DNA of 64,000 nucleotides from an uncultured Atopobium sp. (GCA_916715765.1 CAKAPG010000004.1:58080-122079); one strand, 5' to 3'; positions 7,205-16,647 are shown, numbered from the stretch's first letter. Notes: generated by a model not told the origin, from the letters alone. Made by a program: numbers and translations.

Positions 7205-9353
7205 AACAGCCACTTCATCTGTGAAGACACCAGTCAGCGCCGCCGCTCACAAGACGCGTGCACTCTTTGTTCATGCTGCATTGTATGTCGCAGCGCTGAC
7301 GTTTGTGTGGTGGGCGCTGCTGCCAGCAACAGCTCAGGCTTACGTTGACCCGTCAGTTATGACTTACACCATCCAGGCACTGGCAGCAGTTGTAGTTGCG
7401 CTCTCAGCGGTCCTTGGTGTTGCGTTCAGGCGCTCTCGTAAGGTGCTCTTCCGTCTGCTTAAGATTGATGAGAACGCAAACAAGATCGTTGAAGGCAAAG
7501 TACATAAGGTGGACGCAAAGGGTGCAGAAGCTGCAAACGTTCAGATGAAAGAAATCCTTGCAGCAGAAGCCATCCGTCTCAAGGAACAAAAAGAGGGAAC
7601 CCTCAAACCTAAGGGTCGTATTGGTGTCGCATTTCTTGTCTCTTTCTTTACTGTCTTTACTATCTTGGTCGTAGCCCCACTTGAGCTGGTGGCAAGCAAT
7701 GCGCGAGACCTTTCTTTCAACCTCAACGATGTTGCAGGTCCCGTTATTATTGCAGGTCTTATCCTTACGATCATTCTTACAGTGCTTTTATCACTCCTGC
7801 GTAAGCGTGTGTTTAACGTTGCCGTTGCATTTGTAGGCGCCGTCGGTGTGGCGTCATACGTTCAGGCAGTATTCTTGAACGGTGGTATGCCACTTGCAGA
7901 TGGTCACGAGGTTATTTGGTCAGACTTCACCAGTCAAATGATTGTCTCCGGTGTCATCTGGCTAGCTATCATTGCAGCTGCAGTGACCTTCTCGCTCCTA
8001 AAAGCACGTCAGCTTAGAACAGGTCTTCTGGTAACCGCAACAGCGCTTATCATTGTCCAGGCAGTGGGCGTTGCAAGTCTGTGGGGACCAGCTGTAGCAG
8101 CGTCGATAGATGCTCACGCCGAAAACCAGCAGGTTATCGCAACGCGCGAGGGTCTCTACAGTGTTTCCTCCAAGAAAAACGTCGTGGTGTTTGTCCTTGA
8201 TACTACCGACACTGCTTTTATTCAGAGACTCTACGATGAGCATCCAGAGACATTTGCCGGTTTAACAGGATTTACGTGGTATAGAAACTCTGTAGGTTCC
8301 ATGATTCCAACGCGCTACGGTGTTCCATCGCTGCTCTTTGGCTCTCGTCCTCAGCCTGGCGAGAATTTCAACGATTTTGTCTACAACTGGGCACAAAGTG
8401 ATCAGTACCTCAAGGATATTCAGAATGCTGGATATCAAGCAGGTTTGTATACGGATCAGTTGAACTACTCTCACTACAGAGACACTGCGCAGAAGTATTC
8501 CATCAACTACCACGAGCCTCGTGGTCGCGGTACAGATAACCAGTTAGACGTGCTAGGTGCACTGCGCATTCTCTATAAGACGGCATTTTGTAGGGACATG
8601 CCTTGGGTGTTTAAGCCTCGATTCTGGTATTATACCGAGGATCTTAATATGCGCATGCGCAAGTTAGTCAACATGGACGAAGTTGATCTCTCTTCACAGC
8701 CATACACCGAGGATGATCTCAAGTATTACCAGGAGCTTCAACACTACGGACTCTCGATTGACGACAGCGCTGGTCAGAAAGGATCGTTCCGCTTTATCCA
8801 CCTTTTTGGTTCGCACCCACCTTATACGCTTGATCATAACGTTGAGCCTACCAGCGATCCAAGCAAGCAAAACGTTGAAGAGCAGACTATTGGCGCGTAT
8901 AGGATTGTTGCGCAGTATATTGCTGAGCTTAAACGTCTTGGTGTGTATGAAAACACGTCATTTATTATTACCGCAGATCATGGCGACTGGTATTTGACTA
9001 ACAACGACATTCAGCAGCCGTCTGCACCGGTCATCATGTATAAACCTGCTGGTCAGACTGCTGAAGAGGCAGCTCAGCCTATGCAGATTTCTGATGCACC
9101 TGTCTGGCACTACGACATCTTGGCGCAGACGCTTAAGGACATGGGTGTTGACCAGCAGACGCTTTCTAACTACACCACGCCGCTTGATGAGTCCTATGAG
9201 GGTGAGACTCGTCCTCGTTACTACATTGAGACCATTTCAAACGGCAAACGAGATATCTTTGTCAGGGAGTTTGTCATTAACGGCGATGCCAATGACATGA
9301 AGAACTGGAGTCTCACGGGCAACGAATGGCCTGTTGAACCATGGCACGACTAA
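7152..9353 (+). CDS. LtaS-like sulfatase/phosphatase-fold membrane protein
   Basis: 733 aa. Several hydrophobic segments occupy about residues 38-310, followed by an extracellular alkaline-phosphatase/sulfatase-fold domain from about 340. Metal and nucleophile motifs are VVVFVLDTTDT (about 344, Asp plus candidate catalytic Thr) and ITADHGDW (about 605). This layout is that of lipoteichoic-acid synthase-like phosphoglycerol transferases. The ATG at 7152 follows GAGGA by 8 nt and overlaps the preceding gene by 53 nt; GTG codons at 7188 and 7197 after AGAAGGA are plausible alternatives. Overlap with a glycerophosphotransferase-like gene suggests joint work on a glycerol-phosphate envelope polymer (inference). 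Confidence 0.78.
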   Translation: MPQPRETTSRRTVISVRKTATSSVKTPVSAAAHKTRALFVHAALYVAALTFVWWALLPATAQAYVDPSVMTYTIQALAAVVVALSAVLGVAFRRSRKVLFRLLKIDENANKIVEGKVHKVDAKGAEAANVQMKEILAAEAIRLKEQKEGTLKPKGRIGVAFLVSFFTVFTILVVAPLELVASNARDLSFNLNDVAGPVIIAGLILTIILTVLLSLLRKRVFNVAVAFVGAVGVASYVQAVFLNGGMPLADGHEVIWSDFTSQMIVSGVIWLAIIAAAVTFSLLKARQLRTGLLVTATALIIVQAVGVASLWGPAVAASIDAHAENQQVIATREGLYSVSSKKNVVVFVLDTTDTAFIQRLYDEHPETFAGLTGFTWYRNSVGSMIPTRYGVPSLLFGSRPQPGENFNDFVYNWAQSDQYLKDIQNAGYQAGLYTDQLNYSHYRDTAQKYSINYHEPRGRGTDNQLDVLGALRILYKTAFCRDMPWVFKPRFWYYTEDLNMRMRKLVNMDEVDLSSQPYTEDDLKYYQELQHYGLSIDDSAGQKGSFRFIHLFGSHPPYTLDHNVEPTSDPSKQNVEEQTIGAYRIVAQYIAELKRLGVYENTSFIITADHGDWYLTNNDIQQPSAPVIMYKPAGQTAEEAAQPMQISDAPVWHYDILAQTLKDMGVDQQTLSNYTTPLDESYEGETRPRYYIETISNGKRDIFVREFVINGDANDMKNWSLTGNEWPVEPWHD

Positions 9354-9423
9354 GCTAGGTGCCTGGCAACAGCTCGCTGGCGAGAAACCCGGTGTATCCG
9401 CCGTCGAGAAATCCACCTACAAG

Positions 9424-9454
9424 AAAAGCCGTGTCCAAACGACACGGCTTTTTT
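9424..9454 (+). terminator. Intrinsic terminator
   Basis: AAAAGCCGTGTC-caaac-GACACGGCTTTTTT, ending the two-gene envelope operon. Confidence 0.92.
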
Positions 9455-9507
9455 GGTGACTAGTTATAGGAGCGGCTCTGTGAAGAGAGCTTGCCTGCGA
9501 CCTGGGA

Positions 9508-11151
9508 TTACTGTGGCAAAATCCAGCTAGGAAGGCCGTCAGAGAAGATACGTGCAAGTGGATACGCTTCTTCAATGGTTAGCGCTGCAACAACGTGATA
9601 AGGGCCCTCTGCTGATGCATCAAATACCAGCGCAAGGGGTTTCTCGCCATCGGAGGTAGGAAGCGCAAGGTAGACGCAGTGCCTGGAGGGATTGTAGAGC
9701 TCAACGGCCATGCGCCATCCTCGCTTGGCTGTTCGCAGGGCATTCTGTTCCAGTGGCGAGTCGTTATCAAATCCGCGCTCGGGATCAAAGAGCAGAGGCG
9801 CGGCACCTGTAACGGGAAGCGAGAAGTCAGCGTCGGTATGCATGAGCTGCTGCTCGTTCTTTCTGTAGACATACGCCGTGGAAAGGCAAGCTTGCGCTGC
9901 CTGCAACGAGGGCGCGTCGCTCAGATAGGTGGTGCTAAGTGCATTCCAATCGGAGACAGGAGCCTCGTTCATGATCACGTCAACAGGGTTGATAGGCAGC
10001 TGTTTTTCTGCGGCGGGCAGCTTCTCCCATGAAGCGATACCAGACTTAGGCAGACCGCGAAGCACGTCAACTGCCTGATCCTGCAGCTCACTTGCAGAAA
10101 CGCTAAGCTCCAAGAGCGTCCAAGGACGCAGAGCTCCGCGTTTTGACTTGCGGATGGTAGCGGTAATTACCTCGTCTGTCTGTGGTTTCTTGTAACGCGT
10201 GTTAAACGTAAACGTGCCGCCCTTGGAAATGAGCGCGCGAGAAGACACTGCAAGTTTGAAGTCTTCCTCCAGCTGCTTGAGAACGTTAGCGTCGACGGGA
10301 GCCATCTGATACAAAATGCCGAGAAGCTCGTTGTTGACGTGGAGTTCTTCTTCAAAATCGGCAGGGTATGTTGGGGCAGGGGCAGGAGCTTCATTCTGAT
10401 TGATTGCCGGCGCAGAAACTGGAGACTCAGAAGTTGTAGCGGCCGAGGCAGAACTTGTTGTGTTCAGTGCTTGCTGTAACACTGAAGGAGCTGCTTCAAG
10501 CGTTTTCTCTTCGTCGGAACCGTCATAGGGGTTGTAGGTGACGGTAAGCGAGATAGTAGGCTCGGGGACCATAGGCTCGGAAGTTACAGGCTCAGGCATT
10601 TCTTGCTCTGGAGCTGGCGTTTCGGTTTCAGTAGCCTCTTGAACAGGTGCTTCGGCTTCAGTAGGCTCTGCAGTCGTTTCTGCTGCTGGCACGTCTGCGG
10701 ACAGCTCCTCGGACTCCTCCGCGACGGCTAGCTCCTCTGACTCCTCCGTGACGGGCAGCTCTTCTAGTTCCTCAACCTCAGACTCCGCCTCAACTACCAG
10801 GTGTTTTGGCTTGAGTGCGCGAATGGACTTTGCTCCACGTCGGCGTTTCCATGGTTTGCCATTGTTTTGCGACTCGACGTTTTTCTCGCCAGCTACAAGG
10901 GCAGCCTCAAAGGTGTCAAAGGTCAGAAGCGTCGCGTAGACGTAGCCTTTTTTGAACGCAGTGATTTTGATGAAATCGGGGCACGCCTCCATGAGAGCGC
11001 GTATGTCGTCAAAGCCAAAATCCTGCGGTGCAAGGTCGTCTTCAATGAGCACGCCCTCAACGGTAGAGAGGGGAGTCTGCTTAGAGACGCCAATGGTTGC
11101 TTTGAGTAGTTTATACAGGTAGAGAGCGTGTTCTTGTTTTATAACAGCCAT
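9508..11151 (-). CDS. LOTUS/OST-HTH-like domain protein with acidic linker
   Basis: 547 aa, soluble. Residues about 8-82 (LYKLLKATIG to ATLLTFDTFEAAL, with APQDFGFDDIRALMEACPDF) resemble the winged-helix LOTUS/OST-HTH fold, an RNA-binding module. A basic patch KRRRGAKS follows, then a low-complexity Glu/Pro/Ala/Thr linker (about 120-245) with near-repeats of EESEEL. The C-terminal 290 residues, with a possible second LOTUS-like copy at PADFEEELHVNNELLGILYQ, are not a family I recognise. Start ATG follows CAGGAG. It is alone between two plus-strand genes. The domain call is by pattern only. Confidence 0.6.
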   Translation of the reverse strand: MAVIKQEHALYLYKLLKATIGVSKQTPLSTVEGVLIEDDLAPQDFGFDDIRALMEACPDFIKITAFKKGYVYATLLTFDTFEAALVAGEKNVESQNNGKPWKRRRGAKSIRALKPKHLVVEAESEVEELEELPVTEESEELAVAEESEELSADVPAAETTAEPTEAEAPVQEATETETPAPEQEMPEPVTSEPMVPEPTISLTVTYNPYDGSDEEKTLEAAPSVLQQALNTTSSASAATTSESPVSAPAINQNEAPAPAPTYPADFEEELHVNNELLGILYQMAPVDANVLKQLEEDFKLAVSSRALISKGGTFTFNTRYKKPQTDEVITATIRKSKRGALRPWTLLELSVSASELQDQAVDVLRGLPKSGIASWEKLPAAEKQLPINPVDVIMNEAPVSDWNALSTTYLSDAPSLQAAQACLSTAYVYRKNEQQLMHTDADFSLPVTGAAPLLFDPERGFDNDSPLEQNALRTAKRGWRMAVELYNPSRHCVYLALPTSDGEKPLALVFDASAEGPYHVVAALTIEEAYPLARIFSDGLPSWILPQ

Positions 11152-11296
11152 GATGCTCCTGAGATAGTAGTTAGTGGACTACATACTACTCGATTTTGAA
11201 CAGACAAAGATACTGATTACGCACAGAAAGTCGCAATACGTAGCGAAAAAGCGAGAACTGGACTGATAGAATAAAGCTAGATTGAAGGGAGCTTAC

Positions 11297-12700
11297 ATGA
11301 TTGGTCGTTTTATTAAGAGAGCTGCAGTTAGAGCTGCAGGTTTAGCAATTACTCAGTATGCCGCAAAGGCAGCACTTCAATCCGAGGCTGGAAGAAAGCT
11401 GCTTGCTACAACGGCTTCTAAGGCTGCTAACTTAGCAGGTAATATCGCTAAAGAGCAGATTACCGCTGGGTTTAATGCTCATATTAGGCCAGCACTCCCA
11501 AGCGGCGATGCTATTCAGTCATCAGTCGCTCGCGCACAGTCTGCGCTTCGTTCGGCTCAGACTTCAGTTTTGGCTGCTCAGGCCCAGCTTCAGTCTAATC
11601 TAGAGAATCGTTTTTCTCGCCCAAAGAACAAGCTTTCAAAGCAACTTGCAAGCACTGCAGAGTCGCTTGAAGAGATGGGGGAGACCCTGGCTGAGCATCA
11701 GGATGCTGCCGCAGATATCGCAGTTGCAGATGTTGTTGAGGAAATTGCTGCTCAAGATGGACAGGATTCTGACGCTTTGTTAGCCTCTACCAAAAAACGC
11801 AAGACGCTCAGAAACGTTGCAATTGCTGGTGGCGTTGTGGCTGGTGCTGCTCTTGGTTTGGCTGCATACGGTGCTTATTCCATTGCTCCTCGCAAGCAAA
11901 ATGATCGCCTACTTCTGGAGCGTTGGCACGAGATTGCTCGTCATCGCTATGCTCACCGTGGCCTCTACAACAACGAGGCAGGCATTCCAGAGAACTCTCT
12001 GCTTGCTTTCCGTGCAGCTGTCGAGAAGGGCTTTGGCTCCGAGGTTGATGTTCACCTAACCGCAGACAATAAGCTGGTTGTTGTTCACGATTCAGCACTT
12101 GATCGCCTCTGTGGCGTACAGAAGATTGTTGAGGAGTCCACACTTGAAGAGCTTCGTGGTTTGAGGCTTCTTGCTACCGACGAGCAGATTCCAACGTTTG
12201 AGGAAGTCCTTGAGGTTTATGCATGGAGTGGTTCCGGTGAGCTACCTGCACCTTTGATTATTGAGGCTAAGACACGCAACAATAACGCTGAGCAGCTGAC
12301 AGAAAAGATTATGCAGGCTCTTGATCTTCGTCCCGTTCGTGCATGCATCGAGAGCTTTGATCCTCGCGTTTTGCAGTGGCTGCGTCAGAACCGTCCTGAG
12401 ATGCTTCGTGGCCAGCTCTCGGAGAATTTCCTGGTTGATCGTCAGACTAAGCACATGAACATTGCTACGCGAGCCGGCGCTACAGCTCTCTTTGGTAATT
12501 CTGTTGGTCGTCCAGACTTCATTTCATACAAGTTTGAAGATCGCAAGAACCCCTTTGTTAAGCTCGCTTGCAATACCATGGGCGCACATCTGATTACCTG
12601 GACCGTTAGGAACGAGGAGGACATGATTGCCTCCGAGCTTGAGGGAGCTCCTGTCATTTTTGAGGGATTTACTCCAACTCCTGCATCGCTGATCAACTAG
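11297..12700 (+). CDS. Membrane-anchored glycerophosphodiester phosphodiesterase
   Basis: 467 aa. The C-terminal domain from about residue 215 is a GDPD TIM barrel: YAHRGLY, PENSLLAF, EVDVHLTADNKLVVVHD, IIEAKTR. Such enzymes hydrolyse glycerophosphodiesters to glycerol-3-phosphate and an alcohol. The N-terminal 170 residues are Ala/Ser/Gln-rich and helical, followed by one transmembrane segment (about 171-195, VAIAGGVVAGAALGLAAYG). Which side the catalytic domain faces is not obvious. ATG at 11297 follows AAGGGAG; the TTG at 11282 is rejected. It fits the glycerophosphate theme of 5.2-9.4 kb. Confidence 0.85.
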   Translation: MIGRFIKRAAVRAAGLAITQYAAKAALQSEAGRKLLATTASKAANLAGNIAKEQITAGFNAHIRPALPSGDAIQSSVARAQSALRSAQTSVLAAQAQLQSNLENRFSRPKNKLSKQLASTAESLEEMGETLAEHQDAAADIAVADVVEEIAAQDGQDSDALLASTKKRKTLRNVAIAGGVVAGAALGLAAYGAYSIAPRKQNDRLLLERWHEIARHRYAHRGLYNNEAGIPENSLLAFRAAVEKGFGSEVDVHLTADNKLVVVHDSALDRLCGVQKIVEESTLEELRGLRLLATDEQIPTFEEVLEVYAWSGSGELPAPLIIEAKTRNNNAEQLTEKIMQALDLRPVRACIESFDPRVLQWLRQNRPEMLRGQLSENFLVDRQTKHMNIATRAGATALFGNSVGRPDFISYKFEDRKNPFVKLACNTMGAHLITWTVRNEEDMIASELEGAPVIFEGFTPTPASLIN

Positions 12701-12764
12701 CTTTCCACTTAGCGAGAAGAACGTTTGGCTTAAACTACGGCCAAAATTTATAGGTTTATCTGGG

Positions 12765-12791
12765 ACTCCACGGGTTTCTCGCCCGCGGAGT
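12765..12791 (+). terminator. Hairpin after the phosphodiesterase gene
   Basis: ACTCC-a-CGGG-tttctcg-CCCG-c-GGAGT followed by TTCTTG. A stable stem with a weak U tract; probable terminator. Its loop region contains the recurrent 12-mer GGGTTTCTCGCC. Confidence 0.55.
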
Positions 12792-12825
12792 TTCTTGTGA
12801 AAAGTTCCTTAAGATTGTTGTATGA

Positions 12826-12859
12826 ATATATGTACATATATCAATTTAAGGAGTAGACT
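12826..12859 (+). promoter_or_regulatory. Palindromic operator and promoter of metal ATPase
   Basis: ATATATGTACATATAT (12826-12841) is a perfect 16-bp palindrome, about 46 nt before the ATPase start. A -35-like TGTACA (12831-12836) inside it is 17 bp from TAGACT (12854-12859). Placement suits an ArsR/SmtB- or CopY-type metal-sensing repressor; none is encoded nearby. Confidence 0.45.
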
Positions 12860-12887
12860 AGGTATAACAACAATCCAAGGAGGAGCT

Positions 12888-14783
12888 ATGAGCTCAAAGA
12901 CAAAGGTGAAAATTGCTCGCATTGTCTGTTCTGCTGTTTTGCTAGGTATTGCCTACGCGGTTGAACACGCATTTGACCTGCAGCTCTGGCAGGCACTGTT
13001 GCTTTACCTGTTGCCTTACGCTGTTGCGGGATACGATGTTGTTCTAGAAGCATGGGAGAGCATCACTGAGGGTGAGTGCTTTAACGAAGACTTGCTCATG
13101 ACCATTGCTACTGTTGGTGCCTTGCTCATTGGCTTTGTGCCTAACGGTTCTCCTATGTTTGATGAGGCCGTCTTTGTCATGCTGTTCTTCCAGGTAGGAG
13201 AAGTGTTTGAACACCTTGCTTCCGATAACAGCAAGAAATCTATTGCCAAGCTTATGGATATCCGTCCTGACAGCGCAACGGTTGAACGTGACGGACAGCT
13301 GCTTACTATCTCTCCAGAAGAAGTTGGGCTAGGAGAGATTATTGTGGTCAAACCCGGCGACCGTGTCCCTGTTGACGCAGAGATCGTCGAGGGTTCTACC
13401 AGTCTTGATACCGTTGCTCTTACTGGCGAGAGCGTGCCTCGTGACGCAACGGTGGGAGACAATATTATCTCAGGCTGTGTAAACCTTTCTGGTGTGGTAC
13501 GCGCCCGCGTTACTCACCTCTTTGAAGACTCTACTGCTTCCCGCATCATTAAGCTGGTAGAGAGCTCAAACCAAAACAAGTCCAAGAGCGAGAGTTTTAT
13601 TCGTCGTTTTTCTCGCGTGTATACTCCAGCAGTTGTTTACAGTGCCATTGCGCTGGCGTTTTTGCCACCACTGCTTTCGGGGGACTTTGTAGCTAACGCT
13701 TCTACCTGGGCTGTAAGGGCGCTTACCTTCCTTATTGCATCTTGTCCGTGTGCGCTGGTAGTTTCCGTGCCACTGGCTTTCTTTGGCGGTATTGGCGCTG
13801 CTTCGAAGGAGGGCATCCTAATCAAGGGCTCTGCGTACATTGATATGCTTTCTACCCTTGATACCGTTGCATTTGACAAGACCGGTACGTTGACCGAGGG
13901 TGTCTTTGAGGTTCTGGCTGTTCATTCTCAGACCATTGGCGAGAAGGACCTTCTGCACCTAGCTTCTCACGTTGAGATGCACTCCACGCACCCCATTGCT
14001 GCAGCTCTTCGTGCTGCTTATCCAAGTAAGGACGATGACTGTGTTATCACGGACATCAAAGAAATTGCTGGTCAGGGCATTTGCGCTAACGTGAATGGCA
14101 AGAGCGTTGCTGTTGGCAACAGCGCACTTATGGAGAGCGTAGGAGCTTCTTGGAAAGCGTGCGAGAACCACGGAACCATCATTCACGTGGCTGTTGATGG
14201 GACCTACATGGGCCACATTGTTATTTCTGACCGCGAACGAGCTGATGCTCCAGCAGCAATCGCTTCCCTCAAAAACGTTGGCGTTTCTAAGGTTGTTATG
14301 CTCACGGGCGATAAACGCGACGTTGCAGAAGAGATTGCAGCTAAGATGGGTATCACCGAGGTTCGCTCTGAGCTGCTTCCACAGGATAAGGTAGCTGCGG
14401 TCGAAGGCCTTCTCGCCCAAAAGACAGCTGGTAAGTCCCTTGCTTTTGTCGGTGACGGCATCAATGATGCACCCGTTCTTGCACGCGCTGATGTAGGCGT
14501 TGCTATGGGCGTTTTGGGGTCTGATGCTGCTATTGAGGCCGCCGACGTAGTTCTTATGGACGACAAGCTTTCTAAGCTCTCAAAGGCCGTAAAGATTGCT
14601 CGTCATACCTTGGGTATTGCAAAGCAAAATATTGTGTTTGCTATTGGCGTTAAGGTTGCTGTTTTGATCCTTGCAGCCTTTGGTTTGGCTCCTATGTGGC
14701 TAGCGGTCTTTGGAGACATAGGCGTTATGGTGCTTGCGGTTCTTAATTCCACTAGAGCTTTGAATATAAAGTCGATTAAGTAA
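12888..14783 (+). CDS. Heavy-metal P1B-type ATPase (Zn/Cd/Pb type)
   Basis: 631 aa metal-exporting ATPase in the cytoplasmic membrane. Motifs in order: TGES actuator loop (ALTGESVPRD), intramembrane SCPCALVVS (about 284), phosphorylation site DKTGTLT (about 330), HTHP-like MHSTHPIAA, and hinge GDGINDAPV (about 521). The last membrane helix has Asp in FGDIGVMVLAVLNS, which with CPC is the P1B-2 (Zn/Cd/Pb) pattern rather than the copper pattern. There is no N-terminal metal-binding domain. ATG at 12888 follows AAGGAGGAG; the annotatable ATG at 12822 overlaps the operator and is rejected. Confidence 0.9.
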   Translation: MSSKTKVKIARIVCSAVLLGIAYAVEHAFDLQLWQALLLYLLPYAVAGYDVVLEAWESITEGECFNEDLLMTIATVGALLIGFVPNGSPMFDEAVFVMLFFQVGEVFEHLASDNSKKSIAKLMDIRPDSATVERDGQLLTISPEEVGLGEIIVVKPGDRVPVDAEIVEGSTSLDTVALTGESVPRDATVGDNIISGCVNLSGVVRARVTHLFEDSTASRIIKLVESSNQNKSKSESFIRRFSRVYTPAVVYSAIALAFLPPLLSGDFVANASTWAVRALTFLIASCPCALVVSVPLAFFGGIGAASKEGILIKGSAYIDMLSTLDTVAFDKTGTLTEGVFEVLAVHSQTIGEKDLLHLASHVEMHSTHPIAAALRAAYPSKDDDCVITDIKEIAGQGICANVNGKSVAVGNSALMESVGASWKACENHGTIIHVAVDGTYMGHIVISDRERADAPAAIASLKNVGVSKVVMLTGDKRDVAEEIAAKMGITEVRSELLPQDKVAAVEGLLAQKTAGKSLAFVGDGINDAPVLARADVGVAMGVLGSDAAIEAADVVLMDDKLSKLSKAVKIARHTLGIAKQNIVFAIGVKVAVLILAAFGLAPMWLAVFGDIGVMVLAVLNSTRALNIKSIK

Positions 14784-14804
14784 AAGAGTCAGGGCTGCTG
14801 GCCT

Positions 14805-14833
14805 AAAAAAGAGCGCTCGCAAAGGAGCGCTCC
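14805..14833 (-). terminator. Terminator of yfbR-trmB operon
   Basis: On the minus strand GAGCGCTC-cttt-GCGAGCGCTC is followed by TTTTTT. It may also serve the ATPase gene on the plus strand, but there the U run is missing. Confidence 0.75.
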
Positions 14834-14884
14834 TACAAAGGTTGTTTTCACAAACGGCTGTTTCTACACAGAGCCAATTACAAA

Positions 14885-15712
14885 TTACTGAGCCTTCTTA
14901 CGAAGTCTACGAGCACGGTTTGCAAGATTGCGGACCGTGCTTTCCATTCCATGAGGAACGTAGGTTAGTGACTCTAAATCTTCTGGAAGGTAGTCAACAA
15001 GACTGACAGGCTCTGTGGGTGTGAAATCTGCTGGTACAGGACCCGGAGCAATCAGGTAGGCATGAACCTTAGCGCCCTGGGCGCCAAGTTTTTGTTCGTA
15101 CTCACTAGGAACATCGTGAGGAAAATCGTTCTGTGCATCTCGCGTTTTCCAAATAAAGTTGTAACCAGCAACTTCAACTTGCTCAAGAGAAAAATCAAAA
15201 AGTGGCTGACTGTCCGTTTTAAGTCGAACAACACCCTCTTTAGCCAAAACATTTCTATACTGCATAAGACGCTCAGCATCAGTGAGGCGCATCTTTGCCT
15301 GCCTGATTCGAGGAAATGGTGCAGGGAAGTTGAGGTAAATAACAGAGACTTCTTCTGGCGAGAAGTACTCATCTATCTTCATGCCGGTACCAGGAACTAC
15401 GATGGCGTTAGGCACTCCTGCTTCATACATTGTTTTAGCAGCATATGAAATACAGATAGGTTCTGTATCAATGGCTACAAAAAGCACGTTAGGATTTGCC
15501 TTAGCTTGAGCGGCAGTAAAAGATCCCTTGCCGCAGCCAAGGTCTACACGGACCTCAGAGAAGGGAACATGTCCCTCAGCAGTAATTGGCGCACACGCAG
15601 AAGCCCACGTACCTCTCAAAGCCTCTGGATGAGGCTCAATGACGCTGGAATACGCCTCTAAGCGCTCTTCCAGAACAAAGTTTTTAGGCAAACGTGCATG
15701 TAGTGCGCGCAA
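14885..15712 (-). CDS. trmB: tRNA (guanine-N7)-methyltransferase
   Basis: 275 aa, SAM-dependent enzyme that methylates G46 of tRNA. The SAM motif is VDLGCGKGSF (about residue 58), followed by VAIDTE and IYLNFPAPFP. In most TrmB proteins the last motif reads NFxDPWPK; here Asp and Trp are replaced by Ala and Phe, which is unusual. The start is a TTG, 5 nt after GAGGAG, and gives the expected N terminus. It lies 37 nt downstream of yfbR in one operon. Confidence 0.85.
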   Translation of the reverse strand: MRALHARLPKNFVLEERLEAYSSVIEPHPEALRGTWASACAPITAEGHVPFSEVRVDLGCGKGSFTAAQAKANPNVLFVAIDTEPICISYAAKTMYEAGVPNAIVVPGTGMKIDEYFSPEEVSVIYLNFPAPFPRIRQAKMRLTDAERLMQYRNVLAKEGVVRLKTDSQPLFDFSLEQVEVAGYNFIWKTRDAQNDFPHDVPSEYEQKLGAQGAKVHAYLIAPGPVPADFTPTEPVSLVDYLPEDLESLTYVPHGMESTVRNLANRARRLRKKAQ

Positions 15713-15749
15713 AGCAACTCCTCAACAAGTGGGCAAAATCAGCGTTTCT

Positions 15750-16367
15750 TTACAGAAGCTGATCAAGCGTTTCTCCGTACGAAGGTAGGAATTCTGTCAT
15801 AAAATCGCGCACTTCTGGAAGAGAATCTGCTAAATCTTCAACAACTCCACGAGTTGAGGCTTCAGCGGTAATAAATTCTGAGTTTCCAGACTGAGCCTCC
15901 TCAATACACTTAATAAGTGCTGCAATCTTATCTGCAGCTTTAATAAGCTTTCTAAGATAAGCTTCACTCTCTGAAGCCTCCGCACTGTGAGTAAGCACCT
16001 GAGCATAGGCATCTTGCAGGTCTTCTGGCAGTGTGGAGAGAATGGTTTTCTCGGCACGTGCCTCTACCTGATGATATGCATCTCTAATCTCTGAATTAGC
16101 ATACTTTACAGGCGTGGGCATGTCTCCGGTGATAATCTCTGATGCATCGTGATACATACCAATAAGAGCTGCACGATCTGCGTCAAGATTTCTGTGATAG
16201 CGCACATTTGCAATAGTTGCGAGGCAGTGAGAAATAACGGCCACGTCAAGGGCGTGTTCAGCAAGGCTTTCTGAGCGAGAATTGCGCATAAGCGACCAGC
16301 GCTCAATGTAGCGCATGCGAGAGATAAGTGCAAAAAAGCTGAACTGCGACGAAGAATTCTGAGACAT
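15750..16367 (-). CDS. yfbR: 5'-deoxynucleotidase YfbR-like HD hydrolase
   Basis: 205 aa HD-domain phosphohydrolase acting on deoxynucleoside monophosphates. Metal-binding residues are visible as EHALDVAVISH (first His), YHDASEIITGDMPTPVKY (HD pair) and KAADKIAALIKC (final Asp). Length and motifs match the YfbR family. Start ATG is 5 nt after AAGGAGGGG. First gene of the operon with trmB. Confidence 0.88.
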   Translation of the reverse strand: MSQNSSSQFSFFALISRMRYIERWSLMRNSRSESLAEHALDVAVISHCLATIANVRYHRNLDADRAALIGMYHDASEIITGDMPTPVKYANSEIRDAYHQVEARAEKTILSTLPEDLQDAYAQVLTHSAEASESEAYLRKLIKAADKIAALIKCIEEAQSGNSEFITAEASTRGVVEDLADSLPEVRDFMTEFLPSYGETLDQLL

Positions 16368-16647
16368 TGCCCCTCCTTAATTTGTTTTCTCAACCTTACC
16401 ACGGATACCGGACAAAAACTGTTTTGACACAACTATGCAATGTAGTCATAGCAAATATGAAGTAATCAAATACTTTAGATGTTTATATGAAATTATTGAT
16501 ATCTGAACATCCGTTCATGGGTATTTTTGCTCCGCTTACCGGCAACCATGGCTAACTTATTCCATAGGAGTTAACCCGGGCTTACTATGCAAGTAAACCT
16601 CGTCCGTTTAAAAGAAGTGAGCGGACAACAAAGGAAGGATGGGAAAC

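Noticed and set aside
16390..16640. Possible riboswitch in the amidohydrolase leader (TGAAC-atcc-GTTCA and nearby partial stems)
   Set aside because: Stems are short and do not form a recognised aptamer or expression platform.
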